9,973 nucleotides of DNA from Promethearchaeota archaeon (GCA_019057975.1 JAHLWJ010000160.1:1-9973), one strand, 5' to 3'; shown: positions 1-6,849, numbered from the stretch's first letter. Program-made: numbers and translations. The notes: generated by a model not told the origin, from the sequence alone.

Positions 1-241
1 AAGATAGATTTCCTGATAGAGAATTAATTCTTTCTTTTCTCTTTTCCTACGTATTTTTTATTTTGAATTAATTCTATTTATAAAAATATATGTAATCTCA
101 AATATTAATTTTATTTTTGAAAATAAACTATTAATAATTTTATTAGACTTAAACACCTTTTATAAACAAAATTAACTTTCTTTTTTCATTAAAATTGCTA
201 AGTTTTGATATCATTTAGATTGATTTATACTCACTTATCAA
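1..241. other. AT-rich region 3' of the DeoR-type gene, nothing recognised
   Basis: No open frame, RNA gene or clear terminator hairpin is seen here. The base composition matches the flanking resident genes. Confidence 0.4.
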
Positions 242-1024
242 CTACTCATATATGATTCTTACACCATTTTTCTGAAAATCTTTGAGTAAACCTGAATTTA
301 GTGACTTATTAGTTATTATGTAATCAACGTCTTCTAATTTACATATAGTAGAAAAAGCAATAGCTCCAAATTTGGTTTCATCAGCTAATATAAATACTTG
401 CTTAGAACTTTTAATAACCTTTCCATCTACTGTTGCTTCTAACTCATTTGGAGTTGTAAATCCTTCTTCTATAGAAATACCATTCACACCTACAAAAGCT
501 TTGTCAAAATTATATTTATCCAGATAATCAATAGCCTTATTACCAACCATCGAAAATGTTTTTCTTCTAAAATCTCCACCAACTAATTTAATTTTGATAT
601 CTTGATGATTGACTATTTCCATTAGAATATTAATCGCATTTGTAAAAACAACCAGGTCATTTATATCAAATAAAATTTTAGCCAGTTCTAAAGTTGTAGT
701 CCCACCACTTATATATATAACATCGCCATCATTTATAAATCTTTTAGCAATTTGAGCTATTTTCTTCTTTTTATCTAAATTTAAAATCTTTTTCTCATTT
801 AAAGAAAATTCATATTTAAAATATCTTTTCTTAAGAGCTCCACCTCGACTTCTAATAATCAAATTTTTTTTCTCAAGATATATAAAGTCTCTTCTAACTG
901 TAGATTTAGATATATTTAGAAGATTCATAATATCTTCTACAGTAGCTTTCTCCACTTTATTTATATACTTAACAATTTCATTTCTTCTTTCCTCAATAAA
1001 TAAATTACCCTTAACCTTTGTCAT
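242..1024 (-). CDS. DeoR-family transcriptional regulator of sugar metabolism
   Basis: A 260-residue protein with the full two-domain DeoR layout. The N-terminal winged helix-turn-helix spans roughly residues 12-63, with the family hallmark STVRRD (41-46) followed by the wing IRSRGGA (57-63). The C-terminal sugar-phosphate-sensing DeoRC domain has YISGGTTTLE at 104-113, NELEATVD at 193-200 and ADETKFG at 214-220. Such proteins usually repress a neighbouring sugar operon and are released by a phosphorylated sugar intermediate. The start is supported by a good Shine-Dalgarno, AGGAAGGT (complement of 1032-1039), seven bases before the ATG. The gene is divergent from the GatZ-like operon, which makes that operon its most likely target; this is inferred from position. 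Length and motifs look intact, and base use is AT-rich like the flanks. The exact effector (a galactosamine-, tagatose- or fructose-type phosphate) is unknown. Confidence 0.93.
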   Translation of the reverse strand: MTKVKGNLFIEERRNEIVKYINKVEKATVEDIMNLLNISKSTVRRDFIYLEKKNLIIRSRGGALKKRYFKYEFSLNEKKILNLDKKKKIAQIAKRFINDGDVIYISGGTTTLELAKILFDINDLVVFTNAINILMEIVNHQDIKIKLVGGDFRRKTFSMVGNKAIDYLDKYNFDKAFVGVNGISIEEGFTTPNELEATVDGKVIKSSKQVFILADETKFGAIAFSTICKLEDVDYIITNKSLNSGLLKDFQKNGVRIIYE

Positions 1025-1031
1025 TAATATT

Positions 1032-1104
1032 ACCTTCCTATTTTACATTGTTGACCTCAAAATTCCTCTTTTTCTATTATAAACTTTAATTAAATTTTTG
1101 GAAA
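1032..1104 (-). promoter_or_regulatory. putative promoter and RBS of the DeoR-type gene
   Basis: On the minus strand a perfect -10 box TATAAT (complement of 1076-1081) is preceded, after a 17-base spacer, by TTTCCA (complement of 1099-1104), a 4/6 match to the -35 consensus. The Shine-Dalgarno AGGAAGGT (complement of 1032-1039) lies seven bases before the start codon. The -10 is convincing, but the -35 is weak in such AT-rich DNA. Confidence 0.45.
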
Positions 1105-1211
1105 TATTTTTGGTATTTCTAGAATTAACCCTTTCATTATCCTGGTGACAAAAGCCAAAGTGATTATAAGATATACAAATATAAAAGCAATTTAAGCATC
1201 ATTATATATGA

Positions 1212-1439
1212 ATAGATATTAGTTCTAATGGTCAATATCGTTTTGCATTTATTCATAAAAAGGCTAAAACACATATATTTAAATATCTTCGTGAAGAGAT
1301 TGATATTGATATAGTTATCCTCGTTATCCTTAATAATAAATATGTCGAATTAAATCATCCAAAATGTAAATATAAAAATATTTTTTATTATGCTGAACAA
1401 TTATCTGTTTTTATTAAAATTGGATATTTTATTTGTTGA
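1212..1439 (+). pseudogene. orphan open frame without start codon, unrecognised remnant
   Basis: The frame after a TGA at 1209-1211 stays open for 75 codons to a TGA at 1437-1439. It has no ATG, GTG or TTG near its beginning and no ribosome binding site. The conceptual peptide contains NGQYRFAFIHKKAKTHIF and then a stretch rich in Ile, Val and Asp. It reads like protein rather than random AT-rich DNA (mixed charged, aromatic and cysteine residues), but I do not recognise the family. It may be the tail of a gene whose 5' part was deleted, for example an old transposase or a lost operon member. The rest of the gap 1025-1615 holds only the two divergent promoter regions. Confidence 0.25.
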
Positions 1440-1503
1440 TCTTTTTTGCTGATGCTTTAAATTAAAATGTTCGTTCATGCTTGTTGATAATTTCTTATAA
1501 ATA

Positions 1504-1531
1504 TTGACAATACTGTTCAATATAATATAAT
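1504..1531 (+). promoter_or_regulatory. near-consensus sigma-70 promoter of the GatZ-like operon
   Basis: A perfect -35 hexamer TTGACA (1504-1509) and a perfect -10 hexamer TATAAT (1526-1531) are separated by 16 bases. Transcription would begin near 1538 and leave an untranslated leader of about 78 bases before the GatZ-like start at 1616. The short motif TGTTC occurs at 1469, 1514 (inside the spacer) and 1550, which would suit operator half-sites for the divergent DeoR-type repressor; that link is inference. Confidence 0.7.
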
Positions 1532-1615
1532 ATTTTAATGATTCAAAAATGTTCATATAAATTCAGAATAGTTTTAAAAATATTTGAAAAAATTCATTAT
1601 TTAAAATAAAATTAA

Positions 1616-2893
1616 ATGGAAATTAGAGAAAAAATTAATAATAGTAAATTAAGAAAAGAATCAGAAGAAAAATCCACTCCAATAGTAGATTTGCTACTAA
1701 GAAAGATAAAGGAAATTTCAGAAAAGGAAAAAATAGGTCATACTATCCTCACAGTTTGTCCAAATTCTTTGAATGTAGTTAAAGCTGCACTTCGTGCAGC
1801 TAAGAGAGCACATGCTCCTATAAAATTTGCTGCTACCCTAAATCAAGTAGATATAGATGGGGGTTATACTACTTGGACTCAATATGATTTGGTAAGAAAA
1901 ATAAAAGAAGAATCTTATCGCATTGGGTATAATGGTCCAATAATAGTAGCTGTTGATCATGGAGGCCCCTGGTTAAAAGACATACAGACTACAGAAAAAT
2001 GGGATTTGGATAAGTGTATGAATTGGATAAAAAAATCATTTGAAGCATCTCTACTTGCAGGATATGATTTAATTCATATAGATCCCACAGTAGATATTTT
2101 TGATAGACAAATAAAAATAGAAACTGTGGTGGAGAGAACTCTAGGGTTAATTTCGCATGTAGAAAAATTTCGCAAATCAAAAAAAATAAAACCTATATCT
2201 TATGAAGTTGGAACCGAAGAAGTACATGGTGGTCTTGTAGATATTACAGTTTTTAAAAAATTCCTGGAATTATTAAAAGATGGTTTAAAAAAGATTGGGC
2301 TGGATTATATCTGGCCCATTTTTATAGTAGGTAAGGTAGGAACAGATTTACATACTACTACATTTTATCCTGATATTGCTAAAAAAATAGTAAATATTGC
2401 ACAAGATTATGGTTCTTATATAAAAGGACATTATACTGATTTTGTTTCTAATCCTGAAGATTATCCTAAAAGTGGAATGGGGGCAGCAAATGTCGGTCCT
2501 GAATTTACAATGCTCGAATATGATGCGTTATTAGAATTATCTCTGATTGAAGAAGAACTTTATAGAAATAATAAAGTAGGGTGTGTTTCCAATTTTAAAA
2601 ATATATTAGAAAAAGCAGTAATAGAATCTAATAGATGGAAAAAATGGCTTGAAGGCAATGAAAGAGATTTCAATTCATTAAGCAAAGAAAGGAAGGAATG
2701 GATAGTAAAAACAAGTTCTCGATACGTATGGGCTATCCCTAAAGTTAGATGTGCGCAGGAGGATCTATTTAAAAATTTAGAACTAAATGGAATAGATGCT
2801 GAGAATTGGGTGCTGATGAAAATAGAAGAAAGTATGGATAAATATCTTAGATCCTTTAATTTGATAAATATAAATAAAAGGTTAAATATCTAA
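1616..2893 (+). CDS. gatZ: GatZ/KbaZ-family protein (class II tagatose-bisphosphate aldolase non-catalytic subunit type; possible 4-epimerase)
   Basis: A 425-residue protein, the usual length for the GatZ/KbaZ family. Motifs aligning by eye with E. coli GatZ, in order: NQVDIDGGYT (76-85), DHGGP (114-118), IHIDPT (153-158), YEVGTEEVHGG (196-206), GHYTDF (271-276) and NVGPEFT (292-298). A C-terminal segment has RWKKW and SSRYVWAIPKV, matching the WKKYY and RIRYYWPHSRI of GatZ. In E. coli, GatZ or KbaZ stabilises the catalytic aldolase GatY or KbaY in the galactitol and GalNAc pathways. No GatY/KbaY partner is encoded here. Some GatZ-like proteins have been reported to interconvert fructose-6-P and tagatose-6-P, which would fit a lone copy. 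It is the first gene after the promoter at 1504-1531. No clear Shine-Dalgarno precedes the chosen ATG, so the start is less certain than the family call. Confidence 0.85.
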   Translation: MEIREKINNSKLRKESEEKSTPIVDLLLRKIKEISEKEKIGHTILTVCPNSLNVVKAALRAAKRAHAPIKFAATLNQVDIDGGYTTWTQYDLVRKIKEESYRIGYNGPIIVAVDHGGPWLKDIQTTEKWDLDKCMNWIKKSFEASLLAGYDLIHIDPTVDIFDRQIKIETVVERTLGLISHVEKFRKSKKIKPISYEVGTEEVHGGLVDITVFKKFLELLKDGLKKIGLDYIWPIFIVGKVGTDLHTTTFYPDIAKKIVNIAQDYGSYIKGHYTDFVSNPEDYPKSGMGAANVGPEFTMLEYDALLELSLIEEELYRNNKVGCVSNFKNILEKAVIESNRWKKWLEGNERDFNSLSKERKEWIVKTSSRYVWAIPKVRCAQEDLFKNLELNGIDAENWVLMKIEESMDKYLRSFNLININKRLNI

Positions 2894-3290
2894 TATAAAT
2901 TTACCAAATTAGTTAATTATGACAAAGAGTTATTTAGTTATAAAGAAGCATGAAAATTTCAAAAGCATCTACTACTAAAGATACTCTTAATAAATTATGT
3001 AAACAGGTAAAAATGGTAATTATAAAATTAGGTAGTGAAGGATATATAATTAAGAATGGAGAAAATTACTACCAGGAAGGTTCAATATCTGCCAATTTTA
3101 AAGAGGCACAGGTGCAGATGATAATTTTGATGCTTGGTTTATTTATGGACTTATAAATAACTTTAGCATTAAAAAGAGCTTAAGAATTGCCAATATATGT
3201 GGTGCTATGAGTATAGAGTATCTGAGTGGAGTGGGAAATAAGAAGAAATTTTGTGAACTCAAAAAGTTAATAAAATTAAAATTAAAATAA
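2894..3290 (+). pseudogene. PfkB-family carbohydrate kinase, truncated and frameshifted
   Basis: Three successive frames spell the C-terminal part of a PfkB-type sugar kinase. The frame directly after the GatZ-like stop codon reads ELFSYKEA and ends at a TGA at 2951. The next frame, from 2950, reads MKISKAST, then VKMVIIKLGSEGYIIKNGE, typical of the strand-turn region before the active site. At about 3103-3108 it must shift again to read TGADDNFDAWFIYGLINN, the second PfkB signature (normally DTTGAGD), followed by ANICGAMSIEYLSGVGN and a stop at 3288-3290. Both shifts are explained by loss of a single base. The signature has Asp where the second Gly of GAGD is expected. An intact member is about 300-330 residues, so the first 180-200 are missing. 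The original was probably a tagatose-6-P or related hexose kinase serving the same operon. The piece from 2950 to 3156 is open but is only a shard. Confidence 0.85.
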
Positions 3291-3291
3291 A

Positions 3292-3309
3292 AAGGGAAGT
3301 GTTAAATTG
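3292..3309 (+). promoter_or_regulatory. ribosome binding site and TTG start of the double-SIS gene
   Basis: A purine-rich Shine-Dalgarno AAGGGAAGTG (3292-3301) stands just before a TTG at 3307. The nearest in-frame ATG is 11 codons further in, has no such site, and would cut off residues (YKEIMKQ..SW) that are conserved at the N-terminus of this family. TTG is therefore the likely start. Confidence 0.7.
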
Positions 3310-4359
3310 AAAAAAGAATACAACACATACAAAGAAATAATGAAACAGGTAGAAAGTTGGGGAAAGGTATATAGTGATATTGTCAATGAAAAAGTTGGTT
3401 TATATTTAAACATTTTTTCTGATGATTATGATGAAATAGTATTTTTTGGTTGTGGTTCTTCATACAACCTTTCACAATCAGCTTCATTTTTTACCCAGTC
3501 ATTGTTGAATGGTAGAAACTGTTTAGCTTTACCTAGTTCAGAATTATTAATAAATACAGATATTTATATTAATAAAAATAAAAAATATTTACTTGTAGGA
3601 TTTTCCAGATCAGGAGAAACCACTGAGAGCATTTATGTTGTTAATAAACTGAAAAATTATAAGAATATAAAGACTTTTATTATTTCATGTAGAGAAAACA
3701 GTAGTATTGTAAAACTGGCTGATAATTATTTTGTTTGTAGGGATGCTAATGAAAAAAGTATTGTGATGACAAAATCATTTTCTAGCATGCTATTCGCTTA
3801 CTGTTTAATGTTATCTAAATTTTTAAAGAATAAAGAAATGTTAATGGAATTTAAGAATTTGATATCTTATTTAAGCAAAAATATTTCTAATCTATATTAT
3901 GATATAAATAATTATTTAAATGAAAACAGCTTTAACTCTTATTTTGTTCTTGGCAATGGGTTCAACTATGGGTTGGCTGTAGAAGCAGACTTAAAAATGA
4001 AAGAAATGACTCAAATACCCTCTTATTCTTACTATTTACATGAATTTAACCATGGTCCAAAGTCATTGTTAGATAATAGAAGTTTATGTTTGATTTTAAC
4101 TCTGGATAACTTAGAAGAAAATATGACTAACGTTATATATGGTTTTTTAAAACTGGGACCAATGATGGTAATAGTTGGGGATAGTAAAATAAAAAATCAA
4201 TATATTTATTCTTTATTAACAGATTCTAATCTTAATAATCGTTTTGTTAGATCTTTTATAAATATACCTGTTTTTCAAATATTTGCTTACATAAGTACTG
4301 TTAATAAAAATTTAAATCCTGACAAACCAAAGAACTTAAGCTATATATTAAAAATTTAA
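3307..4359 (+). CDS. double-SIS-domain sugar-phosphate isomerase/deaminase (AgaS / FrlB / NagB-II type)
   Basis: A 350-residue cytosolic protein with two tandem SIS domains, as in the isomerase half of GlmS but without a glutaminase domain. The first SIS domain has FGCGSS (47-52), FSRSGETTES (99-108) and TKSFSS (155-160). The second begins at VLGNGFNYGLAVEADLK (214-230) and carries HEFNHGP (245-251), whose Glu matches the conserved active-site Glu of GlmS-type isomerases. The C-terminus NPDKPKNLSYILKI parallels the closing DxPRNLAKSV of GlmS, so the protein is complete. Family members deaminate or isomerise amino-sugar or fructosamine phosphates (AgaS: galactosamine-6-P to tagatose-6-P; NagB-II: glucosamine-6-P; FrlB: fructoselysine-6-P). 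Next to a GatZ-like protein, an AgaS-like role is favoured, but motifs alone do not separate these. It starts at TTG with a clear Shine-Dalgarno, 17 bases after the kinase pseudogene. Confidence 0.87.
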   Translation: MKKEYNTYKEIMKQVESWGKVYSDIVNEKVGLYLNIFSDDYDEIVFFGCGSSYNLSQSASFFTQSLLNGRNCLALPSSELLINTDIYINKNKKYLLVGFSRSGETTESIYVVNKLKNYKNIKTFIISCRENSSIVKLADNYFVCRDANEKSIVMTKSFSSMLFAYCLMLSKFLKNKEMLMEFKNLISYLSKNISNLYYDINNYLNENSFNSYFVLGNGFNYGLAVEADLKMKEMTQIPSYSYYLHEFNHGPKSLLDNRSLCLILTLDNLEENMTNVIYGFLKLGPMMVIVGDSKIKNQYIYSLLTDSNLNNRFVRSFINIPVFQIFAYISTVNKNLNPDKPKNLSYILKI

Positions 4360-4560
4360 ATAGTGAGAGAGAATCTAAAACTTAATATTAATTTGTCAAA
4401 GAACAAAATATAAAAGATTTTCTCCCAGTTTCCATATTGTATCAAAAAAAGATTTAATCTCTTGTTTTACATAGAGAGTCTAATTTGTTAACAATACAAT
4501 TTTAGGATTTAAAATAAAAGGTGATTTAATATATAAGCAAAAGGATTATTGAAGTAAAAT

Positions 4561-4580
4561 GGGGGGACACATCTTATTCC
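4561..4580. other. left edge of the GC-richer block, GGGGGGACAC motif
   Basis: AT-rich sequence ends sharply at a run of six G followed by ACACATCTTATTCCC. From about 4644 the base use is that of the GC-richer PTS block. The GGGGACAC-type motif resembles, from memory, sequences seen at the ends of IS200-like/REP-associated transposase elements. No transposase is encoded beside it, so its nature is uncertain. It marks the likely left junction of the inserted block. Confidence 0.35.
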
Positions 4581-4643
4581 CAATTTTTTGAAAGAATCAT
4601 TACAGCAAGATAGTTTTTTACTGAAAGGAGACATACAATATCA

Positions 4644-4925
4644 ATGAGAATCGCTACTCTGTGCGGGATGGGTTTTGGTACTAGCATGATGCTAAAGCTG
4701 TTCATAGAGGAGATACTGAAAGATCTGGGTATAAAGGCTGAGGTGGTTCCTTGGGATTTAGGGACATTTAAAGGGCAGGAAGCAAATATAGTGGTAGCTC
4801 CCGCAGACATGGCCATGCACCTCAAGAGCACATCAGCCAAGGTGGTGCTAATCAAGAATTTGGTTGATAAGAAGGAATTACGCGACAAGCTAGTACCCTT
4901 TCTGAAAGAATATCGAGATTCATAA
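4644..4925 (+). CDS. ulaB: PTS sugar transporter subunit IIB, ascorbate (Ula/Sga) family
   Basis: A 93-residue soluble EIIB domain. The N-terminal strand and P-loop read ATLCGMGFGTSMM with Cys7, the residue that takes phosphate from EIIA and passes it to the sugar carried by EIIC. The length and the pattern VVAPADMAMHL fit the lactose/ascorbate EIIB superfamily. A Shine-Dalgarno AAAGGAG (4624-4630) lies 13 bases before the ATG, slightly long but the only good site. It is followed by the EIIC gene after 192 bases that fold into stem-loops. Codon use is clearly more GC-rich than the genes to its left. The gene symbol reflects family membership only: with NagA in the cluster, the transported sugar is more likely an amino sugar than ascorbate. 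Confidence 0.88.
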   Translation: MRIATLCGMGFGTSMMLKLFIEEILKDLGIKAEVVPWDLGTFKGQEANIVVAPADMAMHLKSTSAKVVLIKNLVDKKELRDKLVPFLKEYRDS

Positions 4926-4934
4926 GCATATACC

Positions 4935-5003
4935 TGCCGGAATAGAGGCCAGGACGAAGATTTGGGGTCTTTTCGACTGGCCTGAAGCCAGTAGTTTCCG
5001 GCT
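4935..5003 (+). promoter_or_regulatory. foldable intercistronic RNA with competing hairpins
   Basis: Nested inverted repeats lie between EIIB and EIIC. The outer stem is GCCGGAA (4936-4942) with TTCCGGC (4996-5002). The inner stem is GGCCAG (4947-4952) with CTGGCC (4977-4982), and inside that CGAAGA can pair with TCTT..CG. A second hairpin, ACTGGC (4976-4981), loop CTGAA, GCCAGT (4987-4992), uses the same bases and so excludes the inner stem. No U-run follows, so this is not a simple terminator. It may be a processing or stabilising element that sets the ratio of EIIB to EIIC, or an attenuator-like switch. I recognise no named RNA family. Confidence 0.45.
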
Positions 5004-5041
5004 TGCAGAGGGTCCAGATATTGGAAGATGTGTGCTAAGAG

Positions 5042-5073
5042 AAAGGAGGTAAGAGATGAACTATAGTTTCTAG
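5042..5073 (+). other. five-codon mini-ORF with consensus Shine-Dalgarno
   Basis: AAAGGAGGT (5042-5050), a near-perfect Shine-Dalgarno, stands five bases before an ATG at 5056 that opens a frame of only five codons (Met-Asn-Tyr-Ser-Phe) ending in TAG at 5071-5073. The real EIIC gene begins 45 bases later with its own Shine-Dalgarno. This may be a leader peptide coupling translation to EIIC, or the remnant of an older gene start. Strong ribosome sites with nothing to translate are uncommon, which is why it is listed. Confidence 0.3.
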
Positions 5074-5117
5074 TGTTTTATTTATGTAGAAGCCAATTAC
5101 TTTAAGGAGGTAAACTT

Positions 5118-6410
5118 ATGTTTTTTGACTTATTATTGGAACTGATAACAACCCCCATGGTCATTTTGGGCTTGATGGCTTTGATAGGCCTTATCGTCCA
5201 ACGCAAGAGCGCAGGAGAGGTCATCAGCGGCACGCTGAAGACCATGTTGGGTTTGCTCATTATGACCGCAGGCATCGTAGCCCTGATCACTGCTCTGATA
5301 CCTATTGAGAAGATGTTCACCCAGGCCTTCAAAATCGAGGGCTTTGTGACCTTTGATGAGGCTACAGTAAGTGCCGTGCAGGCTGCGGATGTGGGTCGCG
5401 TCGGCGGAGCCATCGCCTTGACAATGCTCTTCGGCTACATTATTCACATCCTTTTGGCTCGTTTCACTCCATGGAAGTACATCTACCTGACGGGCCATAT
5501 GTTCTGGATTCATGCTGGTGCTTTTGCCATACTATATCACTCCTTCGGTCTGCCCTTCTGGCTAGTGGTAGTCCTGGCTTCCATCACCGATGGCCTGTAC
5601 ATGACTCTGGCGCCGGCCTTGGCTCAGCCCTTCATGCGCAGGATCACGGGTTCGGATGAGATCGCCTTTGGACATGGCCAAACCCTGCTGAACGTGACGG
5701 GTGGCTGGCTAGGCAGATTGGTGGGCAAGCCAGAGGACAGTGCCGAGAAACTGAAAATGCCTGAGGGCCTATCCTTCTTCCGTGACATGTCCATCTCCAT
5801 ATCATTGATCATGCTGGTTGTGGTAATCTTAGCCATGATATTCGCAGGGCAAGCCTTTGTGACTGAACTCAGTGGGGGCAAGAATTGGGTTGTCTTCTCT
5901 ATTCTCCAGGCTCTGGGCTTCACAGCCGGTGTCCTGGTTCTGATCTATGGAGTGCGCATGCTGATTGCTGAGATCGTTCCAGCCTTCAAGGGCATTGCAG
6001 ATGTTATTGTACCAGGCGCTAAGCCTGCCCTGGATTGCCCGGTGATCTATCCCTATGCACCTGTCTCTCTGATGATTGGGCTGATTACTGGCTGCATCGG
6101 GCAGTTAGTAGCCATCGTCATCCTGGGCGTCATCGGATGGCCCATTCCCATCCCAAGCATGATCGCTGCTTTCTTCGCCAGCGGCTCTGCAGCTATCTTT
6201 GGCAATGCCTATGGAGGTAAGTGGGGAGCCATCGTCAGCGGTTTCTGGTGGTGCTTCGCTGGCTGGTTCATGATCAGCCTGGGCTACAAGCTCCAGATAT
6301 TCGGTGATCTTGCAGGCATGGGAGCGGCGGGTTTGTTCTTTACCGTCCCCGACGCAATCCTGCCAGCCTTCGTCATCAGGGCTATCGCTAAGCTCTTCGG
6401 AATCCCATAG
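5118..6410 (+). CDS. ulaA: PTS sugar transporter subunit IIC, UlaA/SgaT family
   Basis: A 430-residue polytopic membrane protein, the sugar channel of the PTS. Many hydrophobic segments are visible, for example about 13-27, 42-61, 98-114, 125-140, 146-165, 226-245, 259-280, 316-340, 345-362 and 374-390. Family landmarks match E. coli UlaA by eye: YLTGHMFW (123-130), FGHGQTLLN (184-192), the loop LVGKPEDSAEKLKMPEGLSFF (201-221), GVRMLIAEIVPAFKGIADVIVPGA (278-301), DCPVIYPYAPVS (306-317) and NAYGGKWGA (363-371). The start has a consensus AAGGAGG (5104-5110) seven bases upstream. It lacks the C-terminal tail of E. coli UlaA (465 residues). It works with the EIIB upstream and the EIIA downstream, but a terminator and a transposase remnant separate it from EIIA. 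Confidence 0.93.
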   Translation: MFFDLLLELITTPMVILGLMALIGLIVQRKSAGEVISGTLKTMLGLLIMTAGIVALITALIPIEKMFTQAFKIEGFVTFDEATVSAVQAADVGRVGGAIALTMLFGYIIHILLARFTPWKYIYLTGHMFWIHAGAFAILYHSFGLPFWLVVVLASITDGLYMTLAPALAQPFMRRITGSDEIAFGHGQTLLNVTGGWLGRLVGKPEDSAEKLKMPEGLSFFRDMSISISLIMLVVVILAMIFAGQAFVTELSGGKNWVVFSILQALGFTAGVLVLIYGVRMLIAEIVPAFKGIADVIVPGAKPALDCPVIYPYAPVSLMIGLITGCIGQLVAIVILGVIGWPIPIPSMIAAFFASGSAAIFGNAYGGKWGAIVSGFWWCFAGWFMISLGYKLQIFGDLAGMGAAGLFFTVPDAILPAFVIRAIAKLFGIP

Positions 6411-6442
6411 TTGATGGAGCGATGTAGTATGCAACTTTCAAC

Positions 6443-6486
6443 AAGGGGATTGGTGGCTAGAATGATTTCCACCAACCCCTTTTCTC
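6443..6486 (+). terminator. intrinsic terminator after the EIIC gene
   Basis: A long hairpin: AAGGGG (6443-6448), a bulged A, TTGGTGG (6450-6456), a 12-base loop, CCACCAA (6469-6475) and CCCCTT (6476-6481), running into a T-rich tract TTTTCTCTTT. The stem has 13 pairs with one bulge, which is strong. It should stop most transcription coming through EIIC, so EIIA and the genes after it need read-through or their own promoter. Confidence 0.85.
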
Positions 6487-6579
6487 TTTGTCACCTATAG
6501 CCATTAGAAACATTGTGAAACCCAGTTAAAAGATATAGAGACCAAGATGAAGAATCTGTTAAAGCAGGTTCCTTGCTAA

Positions 6580-6849
6580 AGAATAGGCAAAAAGAGGATT
6601 TCTAAGAAGGGATGCTGGCTTTTAAGTAAATATCTCTATTTTATGAGTATGAGAGTAGTTTATCGAAGTCCATACTTCAAGAGCTATTATAATAAAAAAC
6701 TGGAGGGTAAAAATAGATTCGGTCAGGAATTAAACAAGAAAGAGGCTCTTTGTGCTGTAGCAGTAAAACTAATTAAAGTAATCTTTGCTCTTTTAAGAGA
6801 TAAAAGAACATTTACAGCCAAAGCTCCAAGTTTAGCTTTGGTGATATAG
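6580..6849 (+). pseudogene. IS110-family transposase, C-terminal remnant
   Basis: The frame from 6580 (after a TAA at 6577-6579) to a TAG at 6847-6849 reads KKRISKKGCWLLSKYLYFMS, then RSPYFKSYYNKK, then NKKEALCAVAVKLIKVIFAL. This is the conserved C-terminal block of IS110/IS116/IS902 transposases (GRISKRGxxYLRxxL, NPxFKxYYxxL, KxKxALxAVxRKLLxxxxxLL). About 90 of the usual 330-400 residues remain. The N-terminal DEDD catalytic domain is absent, so the element is dead. The ATG at 6643 is internal to this block and not a true gene start. The sequence is more AT-rich than the PTS genes on either side. No IS ends are recognised; IS110 elements usually lack inverted repeats. The rest of the 6411-7115 gap holds the EIIC terminator before it and, after it, an inverted pair GGTGGAA (6863-6869)/TTCCACC (6927-6933) with a TTGATCAA palindrome (6918-6925). 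Confidence 0.8.

Noticed and set aside
2950..3156. Independent 68-residue protein
   Set aside because: Its sequence is the middle part of a PfkB kinase C-terminus that continues in other frames on both sides, so it is a pseudogene piece.
4367..4424. GAGAGAATCT/AGATTTTCTC inverted repeat as a terminator of the double-SIS gene
   Set aside because: The loop is about 38 bases and no U-run follows the second arm, so it is not a credible intrinsic terminator.
4485..4515. TTGTTA and TAAAAT as a promoter for the EIIB gene
   Set aside because: The spacer is 19 bases and both boxes are imperfect. Such matches are expected by chance in this AT-rich stretch.
5102..6475. Long open frames on the minus strand and in other frames across the EIIC gene
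   Set aside because: They mirror the GC-rich codons of a clearly real membrane protein, have no ribosome sites, and read as low-quality protein without family motifs.
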